A stretch of 64,000 bases of DNA from the NCBI GenBank assembly GCA_964016885.1, contig OZ024743.1:161404441-161468440 (forward strand), written 5' to 3'. Every line of letters begins with the position of its first letter. The first letter of the stretch is position 1. Under the pieces are notes generated by a model. It had not been told where the DNA came from and made no database searches. It saw nothing but the letters and a program-made list of their open reading frames with translations. Positions 1 to 9,009 of this stretch are shown here, one piece after another. The position numbers and the translations under genes were made by a program. This DNA is from Eledone cirrhosa (taxonomy: Eukaryota; Mollusca; Cephalopoda; Octopoda; Eledonidae).

Positions 1-40
1 AACAGTTGAAAATTGCGAACAAATATTGTCCACACCCTGT
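1..40 (-). mobile_element. End of a mariner element (terminal inverted repeat), rest outside window
   Basis: These 40 bases match 17371-17410 at 38 of 40 positions. That segment is the 5' (transposase-start) end of the mariner copy at 16120-17410. Here too the sequence ends in caccctgt followed by TATA, which fits a TA target duplication. The body of this second copy would lie to the left of the window. Confidence 0.85.
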
Positions 41-127
41 ATATACGTATATATATATATACATATATATATACATATATATATACACATATATATATAC
101 ATATGTATATATATACATATATATATG

Positions 128-172
<45 letters not shown>
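41..172. repeat. TA-rich microsatellite (TATATG/CATATA)
   Basis: Alternating TA with interspersed CATA and GTAT steps. It lies directly between the mariner end and a LINE 3' fragment. Long Tyr/Ile open frames through it are simple-repeat artefacts. Confidence 0.95.
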
Positions 173-616
173 GTTTAACGTCTATCTTCCACGCTTGCAT
201 GGGTTTGGACGGGAGTTTTCCCACTTGAGGCAAGATTGGTTGTCTTGCTCGTATAGGGCTGTCTGGCAGGTTATCTACGGCTGGATGCCCTTCCTAACAC
301 CAACCACATTTACAGTGTGGACTGGGAGGTTTTTACCGTGTTACCTACACGCCAACATTACAGCGTGGACTGTGTGTTTTTTTGTCGTGACACCTACACG
401 ACCTCATTTATTTAGGACTGGATGTTGTGGTACCAACATAACTTTACATTGGAAGGGGTGGTGTGGATGGGGTGGGACGGGGGTGTATTTTTGTTAGAGA
501 TGCCTACTGACTGTAGGTTCCACTTTGTACTTAGGCAAGGCGGGTCTTCTGTATTACTGCGTAGCGCCAAAGATCTCGGTCCAGTGACATTGTCTGGGAG
601 AGGTGTAAGTGTGATA
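173..616 (-). mobile_element. 3' end of family-1 (RTE-like) LINE, 5'-truncated
   Basis: On the minus strand, 616 to 531 encodes the last residues of a LINE ORF2, including LHLSQTMSLDRDLWRYAVIQ and a stop at about 531. The longer copies at 33100 (+) and 45000 (-) carry the same ending. Positions 530 to 173 are the 3' UTR, with the segment 'ggatgcccttcctaacacca' common to all copies of this family. The usual CAT tail is missing, because the element ends against a TA microsatellite. This copy carries a single version of the 112-base UTR module that is duplicated at 44543-44770. Confidence 0.85.
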
Positions 617-617
617 C

Positions 618-648
<31 letters not shown>

Positions 649-658
649 CGTATATGTA
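617..658. repeat. TA microsatellite
   Basis: Short alternating TA tract with one TACGTA step, separating two LINE-tail fragments. Confidence 0.9.
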
Positions 659-790
659 TATCATCATCATCATCATCGTTTAACGTCCATCTGGCAGGTT
701 TTCTGCGGCTAGATGCCCTTCCTAACACCAACTACATTTACAGTGTGGAACTGGGAACTTTTTACTGTGTTACCTACATGGCCACAATAT
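659..790 (-). mobile_element. Short family-1 LINE 3' UTR fragment with CAT tail
   Basis: It starts with a CAT run, the complement of the element's (ATG)n tail, then 'gtttaacgtccat'. It then jumps straight to 'ctggcaggttttctgcggc', so the middle of the UTR is deleted relative to other copies. It ends in the 'taacaccaactacatttacagtg' region. Confidence 0.8.
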
Positions 791-939
791 GTATTTATAT
801 ATATATATATACGTATATATATATTTATGTATATATATATATATATATATAAACATAATATATATATTAAGAAACCACTGGTAAATGGAATAATTGCCTT
901 ATGTTGTTTATATATATATATATATATATACGAATATAT

Positions 940-971
<32 letters not shown>

Positions 972-1035
972 GTATTTATATATATATACGTATATATATA
1001 TTTATGTATATATATATATATATATATACGTATAT
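791..1035. repeat. TA-rich microsatellites with a 45-base unique island
   Basis: Two long TA tracts with TACGTA and TTTATG interruptions flank a short unique piece at about 870-910. No gene is visible. Confidence 0.9.
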
Positions 1036-1288
1036 GATGTGTTGTTTCCTTGAGCAAGACACTTTATTTCACATTGCTCCAGTTTACTCAGCTGTAGAAA
1101 TGAGATGATAGTGACTGGGGTCCCTATCATTCCACTGCAAAGTGGACGTGTAGGCAGAAAAAAAGCACCCAGCACTCACTGTAAATGGGGTTGGTGTTAG
1201 GAAGGGCATCCAGCTGTAGAAATCAAGCCAGAATCAGTTCCCGTCCCACCCTTGCAATCAGGGAAAAAGAGGACGTAAAATGATGATA
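1036..1288 (+). mobile_element. SINE-A with LINE-type tail, head truncated
   Basis: It starts inside the SINE body at 'ccttgagcaagacactttat' and runs through 'ttgctccagtttactcagct'. It then enters the LINE family-1 tail 'ggttggtgttaggaagggca' and ends in ATGATGATA. A full-length minus copy of the same arrangement, including the tRNA-like head, is at 51450-51790. Only the tRNA head is missing here. Confidence 0.8.
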
Positions 1289-1310
1289 TATATATATATA
1301 TATATATACA

Positions 1311-1483
1311 TGTAAATGTGGTTGGTATTAGGAAGTGCATCTAGCCGTAGAAAACCTGCCAGATAATCCTATATGAGCGAGACACGGTCACCCGAACTAC
1401 CTTGCCTCAAGTGGGACAACTCCCGTCTAACCCATGCTAGCGTGGAAAGTGGACGTTAAACGAGGATGATGATGATGATGATG

Positions 1484-1486
<3 letters not shown>
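1311..1486 (+). mobile_element. Family-1 LINE 3' UTR fragment ending in (GAT)n
   Basis: It contains 'ggttggtattaggaagtgca', then 'ccatgctagcgtggaaagtg', then 'gacgttaaacgag' and a run of GAT at 1466-1486. This order matches the 3' end of the long copy at 33420-33590. It inserted between TA microsatellites. Confidence 0.85.
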
Positions 1487-1561
<75 letters not shown>

Positions 1562-1662
1562 GTATATATATATATATATACGTATATATATATATATATA
1601 TATATATACGTATATATATATATATATACGTATATATATATATATATGTGTATATATATGTG
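1487..1662. repeat. TA microsatellite with periodic TACGTA
   Basis: About 175 bases of alternating TA interrupted by regular CG steps. It joins the GAT tail of the preceding LINE fragment directly. Confidence 0.95.
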
Positions 1663-1895
1663 AAGGCGTATGGCTGAGTGGTAAGAATATTGGATTCGCA
1701 ATCGTGAGGTTGTGAGTTCGATTCCTGGATGCATTATGTCCTTGAGAAAAACACTTTATTTCACTTTATTTCACGTTGTTCCTTCTACCTGGAGTTGCGA
1801 CCTATAGATAGTATTAGCAATTGGAAAGACCAACGGAAACATTGTTTCCTCAGTCCGATTTGACAAAAGTCGATCGACTGTCGATATATATACAT
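1663..1895 (+). mobile_element. SINE-A, intact tRNA-derived head
   Basis: The head contains an A box matching TGGCNNAGTGG at 1671-1681 and a B box, aGTTCGATTCC, at 1715-1725. This is the internal RNA polymerase III promoter of a tRNA-derived SINE. The body continues with 'ttgagaaaaacactttattt' and ends near 'gtcgatcgactgtcga'. It is not a functional tRNA gene, because the 3' acceptor arm is absent and the sequence runs on into the SINE body. Comparable octopus and squid SINEs are established (OK/OR types and the Ceph-SINE group). Exact family assignment needs alignment. Confidence 0.8.
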
Positions 1896-2245
1896 ACATG
1901 CATATATATATATATATAGACACACATGTATATGTGTGTGTGTATGGAACTAAAAATCATATCTTTTGATGTTTCATCATCTTCATCATTCTATGGCATG
2001 GGTTGTATGAAATGTTTTTGACAGTTTTTTTTTCCTTTAGTCTGCTGCTGGGAACCCTCCCTGATGCCAAACCATACGATATTTCTAAGTATGGTATATA
2101 TACTAATGGCCTCGGCTGAACTGTAAGCTGCAGAACATACTTTTTTCTTAGGCAGGACTCAAACAAATATTACTCTTTGCTTTTTGAATTGTGTTGCATT
2201 ATTTCTATGAAACATAAGCAAATTTCACTGCTCAGCAACACATAC
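1896..2245. other. TA/TG microsatellite then weak tail-like sequence
   Basis: A TA/TG tract runs to about 1945. At 1978-2150, 'atcatcttcatcattctatg' followed by 'ccctccctgatgccaa' looks like a very diverged minus-strand family-1 tail. Nothing else is recognisable. Confidence 0.4.
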
Positions 2246-2655
2246 ATCATCATCATCCCCATTTAATGTCAGTTTTCCACGTGAGCATGGGTTAGATGAC
2301 AAGCCAGGTCAGATGACCATGTCTTGGTCCTACAGAACTGATTTGGGCTTGATTTCTACAGCTGAATAACCTTCCCAATGCCAACCACATTTACTGTGTG
2401 TGCTTTTTGTCATGGCATCTACACAACCACTTTACATTGTGGACTGGGCACTTTTTGTCTTGATACCAACAGGACCACTTTACATTGTGGACTGAGCACT
2501 GTTTGTCATTTCATCAACACAATCACTTTACAGTGTGTGCTGGGTGCTTTTTATCATGACACCTACACAACCACTTTATGGTGTGGACTGGGCTCATTTT
2601 TGTTGTGGTGTGACACCAAAACAACCCCTTTACAGTATGAACAGGGGACTTAGGT
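2246..2655 (-). mobile_element. Family-1 LINE 3' end with internal 48-base tandem units
   Basis: A CAT run and 'ccatttaatgtc' mark the minus-strand tail, followed by 'gagcatgggttagatgacaa'. The body then repeats a unit of the form TTTACA-TGTGGACTGGGC-ACTTTTTGTC-ACACC-ACACAACCAC. Units start near 2390, 2431, 2479, 2527, 2575 and 2629, so the spacing is 41 to 54 bases, mostly 48. Confidence 0.8.
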
Positions 2656-2699
2656 GGGGGAGGTGCATAGGGATTGATGATTGAGGAACTATATACATA

Positions 2700-2765
2700 T
2701 ATATCATCATCATCATCATCATATATCCATTTTTCCATGCTGGCATGGATTAGACATGCCGTTAC
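2700..2765 (-). mobile_element. Very short family-1 tail fragment
   Basis: A CAT run followed by 'ccatttttccatgctggcat' and 'ggattagaca', the extreme 3' end of the LINE on the minus strand. It sits about 45 bases from the previous copy. Confidence 0.75.
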
Positions 2766-3254
2766 AAATCTAGTCATTACTTAATCAGAGCAACTGGTTG
2801 AGCACTCTATTTATATATATATATGTGTGTGTGTGTGTAACAGGTTTACAGTTTCTGTCTTCCCAGTTCACTTACATCATATTACTCAGTCAAAGATTAA
2901 ATGGGGAGTACACTTGCCCAAGGGTGTTACGCAGTGGAATCAAACCTGAACACACATGGCTAAGAAGTGAGCATTATAAAAATTAAATATATGTGTATAA
3001 ATTGGGTGAAGGTTTCAACTGAACATTGCCTGCTCTTAGAATTAAGAATGCCTTCCATTGGCAGGAATATCTTACAAGAAAGAGGCTGAGATCATATTGT
3101 AAGGTTTTGATTAACAACTGCGGATTATGTATTAGTTTTATTCTGTTCTGTTGTGCTTATAGCAGTCAAATCTCATTTAAACCATGGCCTTATAATAAGG
3201 AAGAATCTATTGGATATTGTTTTCCTATTAGATATGTTATATCTGAATAAAAGA
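2766..3254. other. No recognised gene
   Basis: Contains a TA/TG microsatellite at 2811-2838 and otherwise unique AT-rich sequence. Short open frames here have no domain signature and no splice context that I can defend. Confidence 0.5.
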
Positions 3255-3255
3255 T

Positions 3256-3335
3256 GGGAGATTAGTATGGCTGAAATGCCCTTGGTCATAGGTATGATTA
3301 ATCATATCTGACCTGCGAAGCTAAACAGCCATATC
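3256..3335 (+). repeat. Dispersed repeat D, fragment
   Basis: 'tatggctgaaatgcccttgg' then 'tcataggt' and, 20 bases on, 'tctgacctgcgaagctaaac' match the core of the repeat at 39040-39160, which reads 'ggctggaatgcctttgctca' and 'taggtctg'. Other copies are near 23798, 29945 and 38130. Confidence 0.6.
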
Positions 3336-3440
3336 TTCATAACTTAGTATGAATATTGATCTATATAGATTACAGTTTATAAGTCTGAATTTTCAAACCT
3401 CCAATAAGTCTGGTCCTAAATATCTGATTGCAACAACAAC

Positions 3441-3487
3441 CTGTCCAACACATGCCAGAGTAGAAAGTGGACATAAAATGAGGATAG
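3441..3487 (+). mobile_element. Family-1 LINE tail remnant
   Basis: 'cacatgccagagtagaaagt' and 'ggacataaaatgaggat' correspond to the last 45 bases of the LINE, 'ccatgctagcgtggaaagtg' and 'gacgttaaacgaggatg'. Confidence 0.6.
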
Positions 3488-3582
3488 TTAGATTTTTCAA
3501 ATTAAATATCTGTATGTATAACTTTTCAATTCCAATTATTTGCGCCAGCCAACTTTAATATGTAAAATTGGGGTTTTGGTGT

Positions 3583-3690
3583 GTATTCTAATTTTTTGTA
3601 TATGAGGAGCCCCACCAAACCTGAAGTGCCCTGGGCCCTCCAAATCTGGAGTTCCTTGGCCTCTCAAAGTTTAAATCCAGCCTTGAGCTT
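3583..3690 (+). repeat. Dispersed repeat E
   Basis: 'tgtgtattctaattttttgt' followed by 'gagccccaccaaac' and 'aaatccagccttg' matches the reverse complement of 57085-57170 over about 90 bases with small gaps. Function unknown. Confidence 0.6.
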
Positions 3691-3859
3691 TGTAGTCGAA
3701 CTATCTGCCAGAATGTTTGTGTTGTTATGTTGTTAGTTTCCATGGATCAGATATAGTTGTATATATCTAATCTATTGATCCAGCCGACAGGATGGAGAAG
3801 ATGTTGCCCTGGAGAATGACAAGGGAGATGTACTGAAACAGCCGCAACACTTTGCAGGG

Positions 3860-4152
3860 CTCACACTTGCAGTTTGCCAACTCCGCTGCGATAGCAGTGA
3901 GCAAGGATGTGGTCCAAGTCATTCTTTATAATCTCATTGAGAGCAGAATGGTGTGGGAGACGTCCAGTACTATAATGGCATGACAGTGGATCCACAGTGG
4001 CATTTATGAGGCTCACAGATCCTGAGGCTATGTGCAATGTGCAAGCAGTCGCTGTCCAGCTGGGTGCCAGTTAAAAGTGATCGTACTGCATTGAGCCAGA
4101 GGCTGCTGTGGGGTTGAGAGGTTGAGCAAAAACATACCATGGTGTGGGTCAA
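3860..4152 (-). pseudogene. Non-LTR retrotransposon ORF2 C-terminal fragment (family 5), decayed
   Basis: The minus strand from 4152 reads LDSDCLHIAHSLRICEPHKC and then HCGSTV, a Cys/His cluster. After a frame change it reads GRLPHHSALNEIIKNDLD. In my recollection of invertebrate LINE ORF2 proteins, a CHCG-type cluster is followed by a GRH-RH-x-LN-I segment a short way before the end of the protein, so the order fits. The fragment is short and broken by at least one frameshift and several stops. It is probably the same family as 27484-27900, which covers the next part of that protein. Confidence 0.5.
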
Positions 4153-4159
4153 GCCAGCA

Positions 4160-5296
4160 CACCAGCCTGTTGGAGGTCATATTGTACTGGATGGCATCCC
4201 ATTTGTTTTGGGGGGACTAGACTTCTACTGAGGGGTAAGGGGGATGGACATCCAAAGAGTGTAGGACAAGAAAGTTCTAATGGAGAAATTCTTGATACTT
4301 AATATGAATAGTTGGAATTTCACTCCAACTATTTTCTGTATGTTCTGCAGCTCTGTCAACAACAGTGCAATACTTAGTAACAACAATGCCAGCTGCTTAA
4401 AGAATTTATAGTTCCACAATTTATCAATTTTTTTCCATCCTGTGTAATTTCTTGTCTTCTGTCCATCCAGCTTCTCATAATTTTCTCACATTTTCTCACA
4501 CATTAGAACTGTTGTTGTTGTTATCATTACTGTTATTATTATCATCATCATCATCCTAACTTGCAGCAACACCCATTTGCTTCTTTACCTAGTTCTTAAT
4601 CCCAATTTATCAACATGGCAACAATTGTTGTTTGCTTGGCAGTAACTTGAAGAGAGGTGTTTATTTAGTGCAGTTTAAACAGGATTTGCTTAACATACTT
4701 TAAGAAAGTATTTGTTAGTGTTGGGACAACCACCCAGCTGCAGAAAACATGCCTCAAAATATCTTATCTCGGCTTGAAAAAACCCGTAAAAATGATGATG
4801 TACATATATATAAAAGGATCAATATTCTGAGGAGATTACGCAATAGCGATTGCTTAAATTCAAGAAATGAGCTTTTTTTCACATTGTCCACACGTCTGGA
4901 AACACCTTGCATAACTACAAAGCTCCGGATTGAATAACATCAACATTCTAATATTCTAATCAACTAAAATTATTTATTCCGGACATTCGCAGTTATCTCC
5001 CTTACACCTTTCGACCGTGGGATTATATCGCCTAGGAGAAGTGGTCATTTCTGTGCATGCATATTCATACGGTTGTTTTTCCTTTTCCGTACCACTTCAC
5101 TCAGACCGAGCTGAAGATCCGCAAGGTGAAACATTTGTTCTCGGTATGGTGAACTAACTGCTGTGATACTACTTCTACCAAACTTGTCCTGTGGACTGAT
5201 TGCTCTACTACTACAGATATAATCCTCCAGTATTCTACTATTATATACATATGTATATATATATATATAAAGCTGACCTTACCCAATTGTACCTCT
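4160..5296. other. No recognised gene
   Basis: About 1.1 kb of unique-looking AT-rich sequence, with an ATC-rich stretch at 4530-4556 and a TA tract at 5251-5270. No exon, RNA gene or clear repeat was recognised. Confidence 0.5.
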
Positions 5297-5299
5297 CAA

Positions 5300-5645
5300 T
5301 GGCGATGACATAGGACCGGGACCTCTGGCGTCACGCAATAATACAGAAGACTCGACTTCCCACGGGAACAAGCCGAAGCTGAAGCATATCGACAATATGC
5401 CCCCATCCCATCCCACTGCAAAGTGGTCATGTAGGCGTCACGGGAAAAAGCACCCAGCACTCACTACTGTAAATGAGGTTGGTGTTAGGAAAGGCATCCA
5501 GCTGTAGAAATCAAACCAAAATCAGTTCCCGTATGAGCAAGACAAGGTCACCTGACCTAACATCACCCATAACAGGACAACCCGTCTAACCCATGCTAGC
5601 GTGGAAGAATGGATGCAAAACGGTGATGATGATGATGATGATATA
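5300..5645 (+). mobile_element. 3' end of family-1 LINE, 5'-truncated
   Basis: It opens with the end of ORF2, 'gaccgggacctctggcgtca', which reads DRDLWRHAIIQKTRLP on the + strand. The UTR follows with 'ggttggtgttaggaaaggca' and 'cccatgctagcgtggaagaa', ending in GATGATGATGATGATGATATA. Part of the UTR ('ctgcaaagtggtcatgtagg') is of the version also found in SINE-A tails. Confidence 0.85.
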
Positions 5646-5646
5646 T

Positions 5647-5715
5647 AATCACCATTTAATGTCCATTCTTGTATGCTAGCATGTACATGTCTTGCTCATA
5701 CAGTACTAATTTTAC
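5647..5715 (-). mobile_element. Family-1 LINE tail fragment in inverted orientation
   Basis: 'ccatttaatgtccattcttg' and 'tatgctagcatgtacatgtc' are the complement of the LINE 3' end. With 5300-5645 it forms a tail-to-tail inverted pair separated by only a few bases. Confidence 0.7.
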
Positions 5716-5734
5716 TTGTGTATGTAGGTGGTTT

Positions 5735-6756
5735 GAGATCTTCATTCTTCTTCTCATAAGGATTCTCCTGTCTCTGGGAATAATATTTTTGTGTCTGTTG
5801 GCCTTTCTTTCCAAGTAAACTTGGAGCATATGGCTTGTATTATTTCCATGAATTGCTGAAGTTGTATGTTGACATCTTCCATAGAGAGAGACTGTCAGTC
5901 CAGTTTTGCTTCAGGAGCTCCTCTTGAATCCTTTTCCAGTTAGCTTTGTGGAAGTTTAAGCTGGATAGAGACCCAGTGCTTCCTGTTGGCTGTAAATCTA
6001 CAGTCTTCCTCGGACTAGACATTCCTAGTTCTACAATATTATGGTCTGAGAAAATCGTTGGTGTCACTTTCACATTTTGGATGAGCTCCATGTTATTTGT
6101 GAAGCAGAGATCCAGGGTATTTTCACCTCTTGTTAGGTGGAGTACCATGTGTTCCATGAAGAGCCTGTTTGTAAGGTTCAACAAGGATTCTGTCTGCCTT
6201 TGTTCAGGTGCCATCATTCCTGAGAGGGGCTGGCCTTCGGGCCATTTGACCTTGGGGAGGTTGAAATCTTCCAGCAGTAGGATGTTGAGATCTGATCCAA
6301 ATTGATCAGCACTTCTTCAATCCTTCTGAGACTATCTTCAAGCTTCTCGTCATGTCTGGGGGCATCTGGTGGTCGATATGTGACATATATTAACATCTTG
6401 AGTTGCTTCACATGTTCTATTAGTGTGTCACAAACCGGGTTGGAATGTGACAACAATACTGACGATATATCTTCACGGATGTACAGAGCAACCCAACCAT
6501 GAGTTCTTCCCCTCCTGTCAGTACGAAATAAAACATACTTTGGTATGTGCATTTCCACATCTACTATGTTAGCTCTCAGGTGAGTTTCAGTTAGTGCTAT
6601 GCATATTGCTTGATTGCTTGTGAATAGTTTTCTTAGGAAAGGGATCTTACACATGTTTATCAAGCCTCTGACATTTAGTAGTAGCACTGGTGTGACATTT
6701 GGGGTGTCAGTGGAGGCTGCTGATATGGCATTTGTGTGGGTATCAGTAGCCATCAC
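5735..6756 (-). pseudogene. CR1/Jockey-like LINE endonuclease fragment (family 4)
   Basis: Starting near 6756 on the minus strand, the frame contains the APE-type endonuclease signatures of CR1/Jockey-group LINEs. These are LLLNVRGLINM at the start, IALTETHL carrying the catalytic Glu, and YRPPDAP. A frameshift follows near 6295, then EDFNLPKVKWPEG, where the usual GDFN has Glu for Gly, and then TLDLCFTNNMELI and the terminal SDHN motif. Past the endonuclease, LERKANRHKN and IIPRDRRILMRRR at about 5740-5810 lie in a third frame. The reverse transcriptase is absent. The copy cannot be active; it is truncated at the 3' side and has two or more frameshifts. Confidence 0.8.
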
Positions 6757-6844
6757 ATATATATAAGCACAGATGTATACTTATACGTTGTTTTCAGCTT
6801 GTACAAGAATTTTGTCTCTAGTCATTTTCCCTAGGGATTTTGAC
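6757..6844. other. Short unassigned spacer
   Basis: AT-rich, no recognised content. Confidence 0.5.
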
Positions 6845-6948
6845 TGTATACTGACATGCCTTTCATCTTTACGGGGTCGATAAAATAAAGTACCAGTAAT
6901 GTACTGGGATAATTGCTGACCTTGTGCCAAAAGTAGAAACAATTATAT
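6845..6948 (+). mobile_element. SINE-B, 3' part only
   Basis: 'gcctttcatctttacggggt' and 'cgataaaataaagtaccagt' are followed by 'ccttgtgccaaaagtagaaa' and 'caattat', the standard 3' end of SINE-B. The B-box half is missing. SINE-B is the commonest short repeat here; a near-complete copy is at 61668-61860. Confidence 0.85.
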
Positions 6949-7175
6949 ATATTTAACCTGTTTGTTATTTAACCTGATTATATTTTCGTTGTTGTGGTTT
7001 CTGTGGCTTTGTCCCCTTAACCACAGTTTTCAATTTGTCACGCCATTTAACATATATTTATTACTCTAAGATGTAACTTATCGTTTTATCGATATCTTCT
7101 TATTGGGTGCTTCGTGCACAGCTCAGAATATTGTTTCTTTCGTGGATGCTGGCCGAGCGCCGCAACTTTGATTTG
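6949..7175. other. Unassigned sequence
   Basis: Unique AT-rich sequence with no recognised gene or repeat. Confidence 0.45.
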
Positions 7176-7215
7176 ACTAACTTCCACTCATATATATATA
7201 TAAGTGGAAGTTAGT
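7176..7215. repeat. Inverted repeat with TA loop
   Basis: The arms 'actaacttccact' at 7177-7189 and 'agtggaagttagt' at 7203-7215 are perfect complements around a TA-repeat loop. Confidence 0.85.
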
Positions 7216-7282
7216 ACATATTATATATATATATGATAAGGTAACTAAAATTTTGTTTGTGTAGGTCAAATCAAGTATTTTT

Positions 7283-7356
7283 TGTATGTATGTATGTATG
7301 TATGTATGTATGTATGTATGTATGTATGTATGTATGTATGTATGTATGTATGTATG
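7283..7356. repeat. (GTAT)n microsatellite
   Basis: About 18 perfect tetranucleotide units. The repeating YIHTYIHT frame on the minus strand is an artefact of it. Confidence 0.95.
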
Positions 7357-7534
7357 CATTGATTCTGGTTGTCTGAAGTATAATATATTTTGATTTCTAT
7401 TAATTCCTTAGGGAATTGTTTGACCAACTGCTTCATATTCTTCTTGATAGCAACACTTTTAATCAACATGCAGGGATAAGCATGAATATGGGGATACACA
7501 TAAAAAAACATGCATGTGCGTATTCAGTTGGCCA

Positions 7535-7582
7535 TATCATCATCATCGTTTAACGCCCATCTTCCATGCTAGCATGGGTTTT
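7535..7582 (-). mobile_element. Family-1 LINE tail remnant
   Basis: 'atcatcatcgtttaacgccc' followed by 'atcttccatgctagcatggg' and a TA tract. Only the last 45 or so bases of the element remain. Confidence 0.75.
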
Positions 7583-8968
7583 ATATATATATATATCCAT
7601 TCAATGAATTACTAGTGGTGGTACCATGATGAGTATTTGAAGCACAGGCAGAGTGTGTATAAGAAGAAGAAAATATAGTTTTGTTTACATGTTTTTTTTA
7701 ATTATTGACCTGTTATGTATGTTTCACAGATGATTGGCTCAAGGTCACCTATAGAAGATGTGGATCCAATTCCAGCATTAATCTGCTATTCAAACTTGGC
7801 GATTCAATAAAAAAAAATTGTGTATTTGTAGGGATTGGTAAAGTGTTGGGTATATATAAACATTGGCCCTAGTTTTTGCGTGGGTGTGTGCATATATATG
7901 TTTGAGTGAATAGGTATGCCCACTTGTGTGTGTGTGTATATATATATATTATATGTGTGTATAGGTATGGATGTGTGATGATCGGAAGTGTTGATGGTCA
8001 GCCAAGAGTCCACTTTCAAGCTTTGCCAGACAGATATCACAATATTCAAAATAAAATAGAGGACAATGAATGGTGTGGAATTTGGTACTGCTAGTCAGTA
8101 CTGTTGGGTTACAATTGTTCATCAAGCAGCAACAACATTTTTATGATTCCCAGAACATCAGTATGTATTTCTCAGACTGGTTCTTGTGAAACTTTTCTGG
8201 CATAAAGCTTAGATTGTTCTCTGTTAACACCCTTAAGTAACAGAAACTCTATTCACATGACATGAATACAATAGGAAAGTTTGTTCTGGATCTTACTAAC
8301 ACACCATGACTCCTATTGATCTTTATTTATTTATTTATATATTTGTTTATGATACAACTTTATTCACACATCTTTTAGAAGAGCTATGTGACGTTTTTGT
8401 TTTGCTAATGATTTTTAAGAAGTTCACAAGATACAAGAAATCATTATTAGCAATGTGTGGTAAAGTCAAATTTTACACAATGAGGATTGTGGACTAGATT
8501 GTAAACTTTCAAATTTTTTACCTCTGTTAGAAAGTATTCATATTTGAGCCAGTGTAGAAGCTTCTACACAGAAATTTGACTTGTGAAAATAAAAGTATAC
8601 CCTTGTATCTTTAAGAAATGAAAGTTTCATTGGATACAGTGATCTATGGAAGCAAAAAGGAAAATGGTGGGATAAACTCAACTGGAATACCATTGATCCT
8701 AGTTCTGCTCAAACAGGGCTAGCAACAGTAACAAAAATAAACTCTAAATATAGGAATATTGATAATAGTAATGATAATTATTTTTCTAACATAGGCACAT
8801 TGTCACAAAGTGCGTAGTCAATTTAATCGATTCCTAGTACTTATGTTATTGATCTGAGAAGGATGATATTGAAGTCAACTCCAGCTGATTATAAACTCAG
8901 AAAGTAGAGACAATTAAATAAATATTACAAGGCATTTTATTTGATGCTTTACTGATTTTATCACTTAA
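7583..8968. other. No recognised gene
   Basis: Contains TA/TG microsatellites at 7862-7895 and 7926-7967 and otherwise AT-rich sequence. The part after about 8600 may be the decayed upstream portion of the LINE at 9010, but I could not support that at protein level. Confidence 0.4.
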
Positions 8969-9000
8969 TGGTGGTGGTGGTGGTGGTGGTGGTGGTGGTG
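8969..9000. repeat. (TGG)n microsatellite
   Basis: About ten TGG units immediately before the decayed LINE of family 6. Confidence 0.95.
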
Positions 9001-9009
9001 CTGTTCTGC

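Noticed and set aside
6..497. 163-codon open frame at the window start
   Set aside because: It runs through TA microsatellite (Tyr/Ile repeats) and then antisense through a LINE 3' UTR; no coding evidence.
713..1108. 131-codon open frame
   Set aside because: Mostly TA repeat joined to LINE tail and SINE sequence.
1663..1735. Functional tRNA gene
   Set aside because: A and B boxes are present, but there is no 3' acceptor arm and the sequence continues into a SINE body shared with other copies.
5946..6305. 119-codon + strand frame
   Set aside because: Antisense of the LINE endonuclease fragment on the minus strand.
7283..7356. CRISPR-like regular array
   Set aside because: Pure tetranucleotide microsatellite with no spacers.
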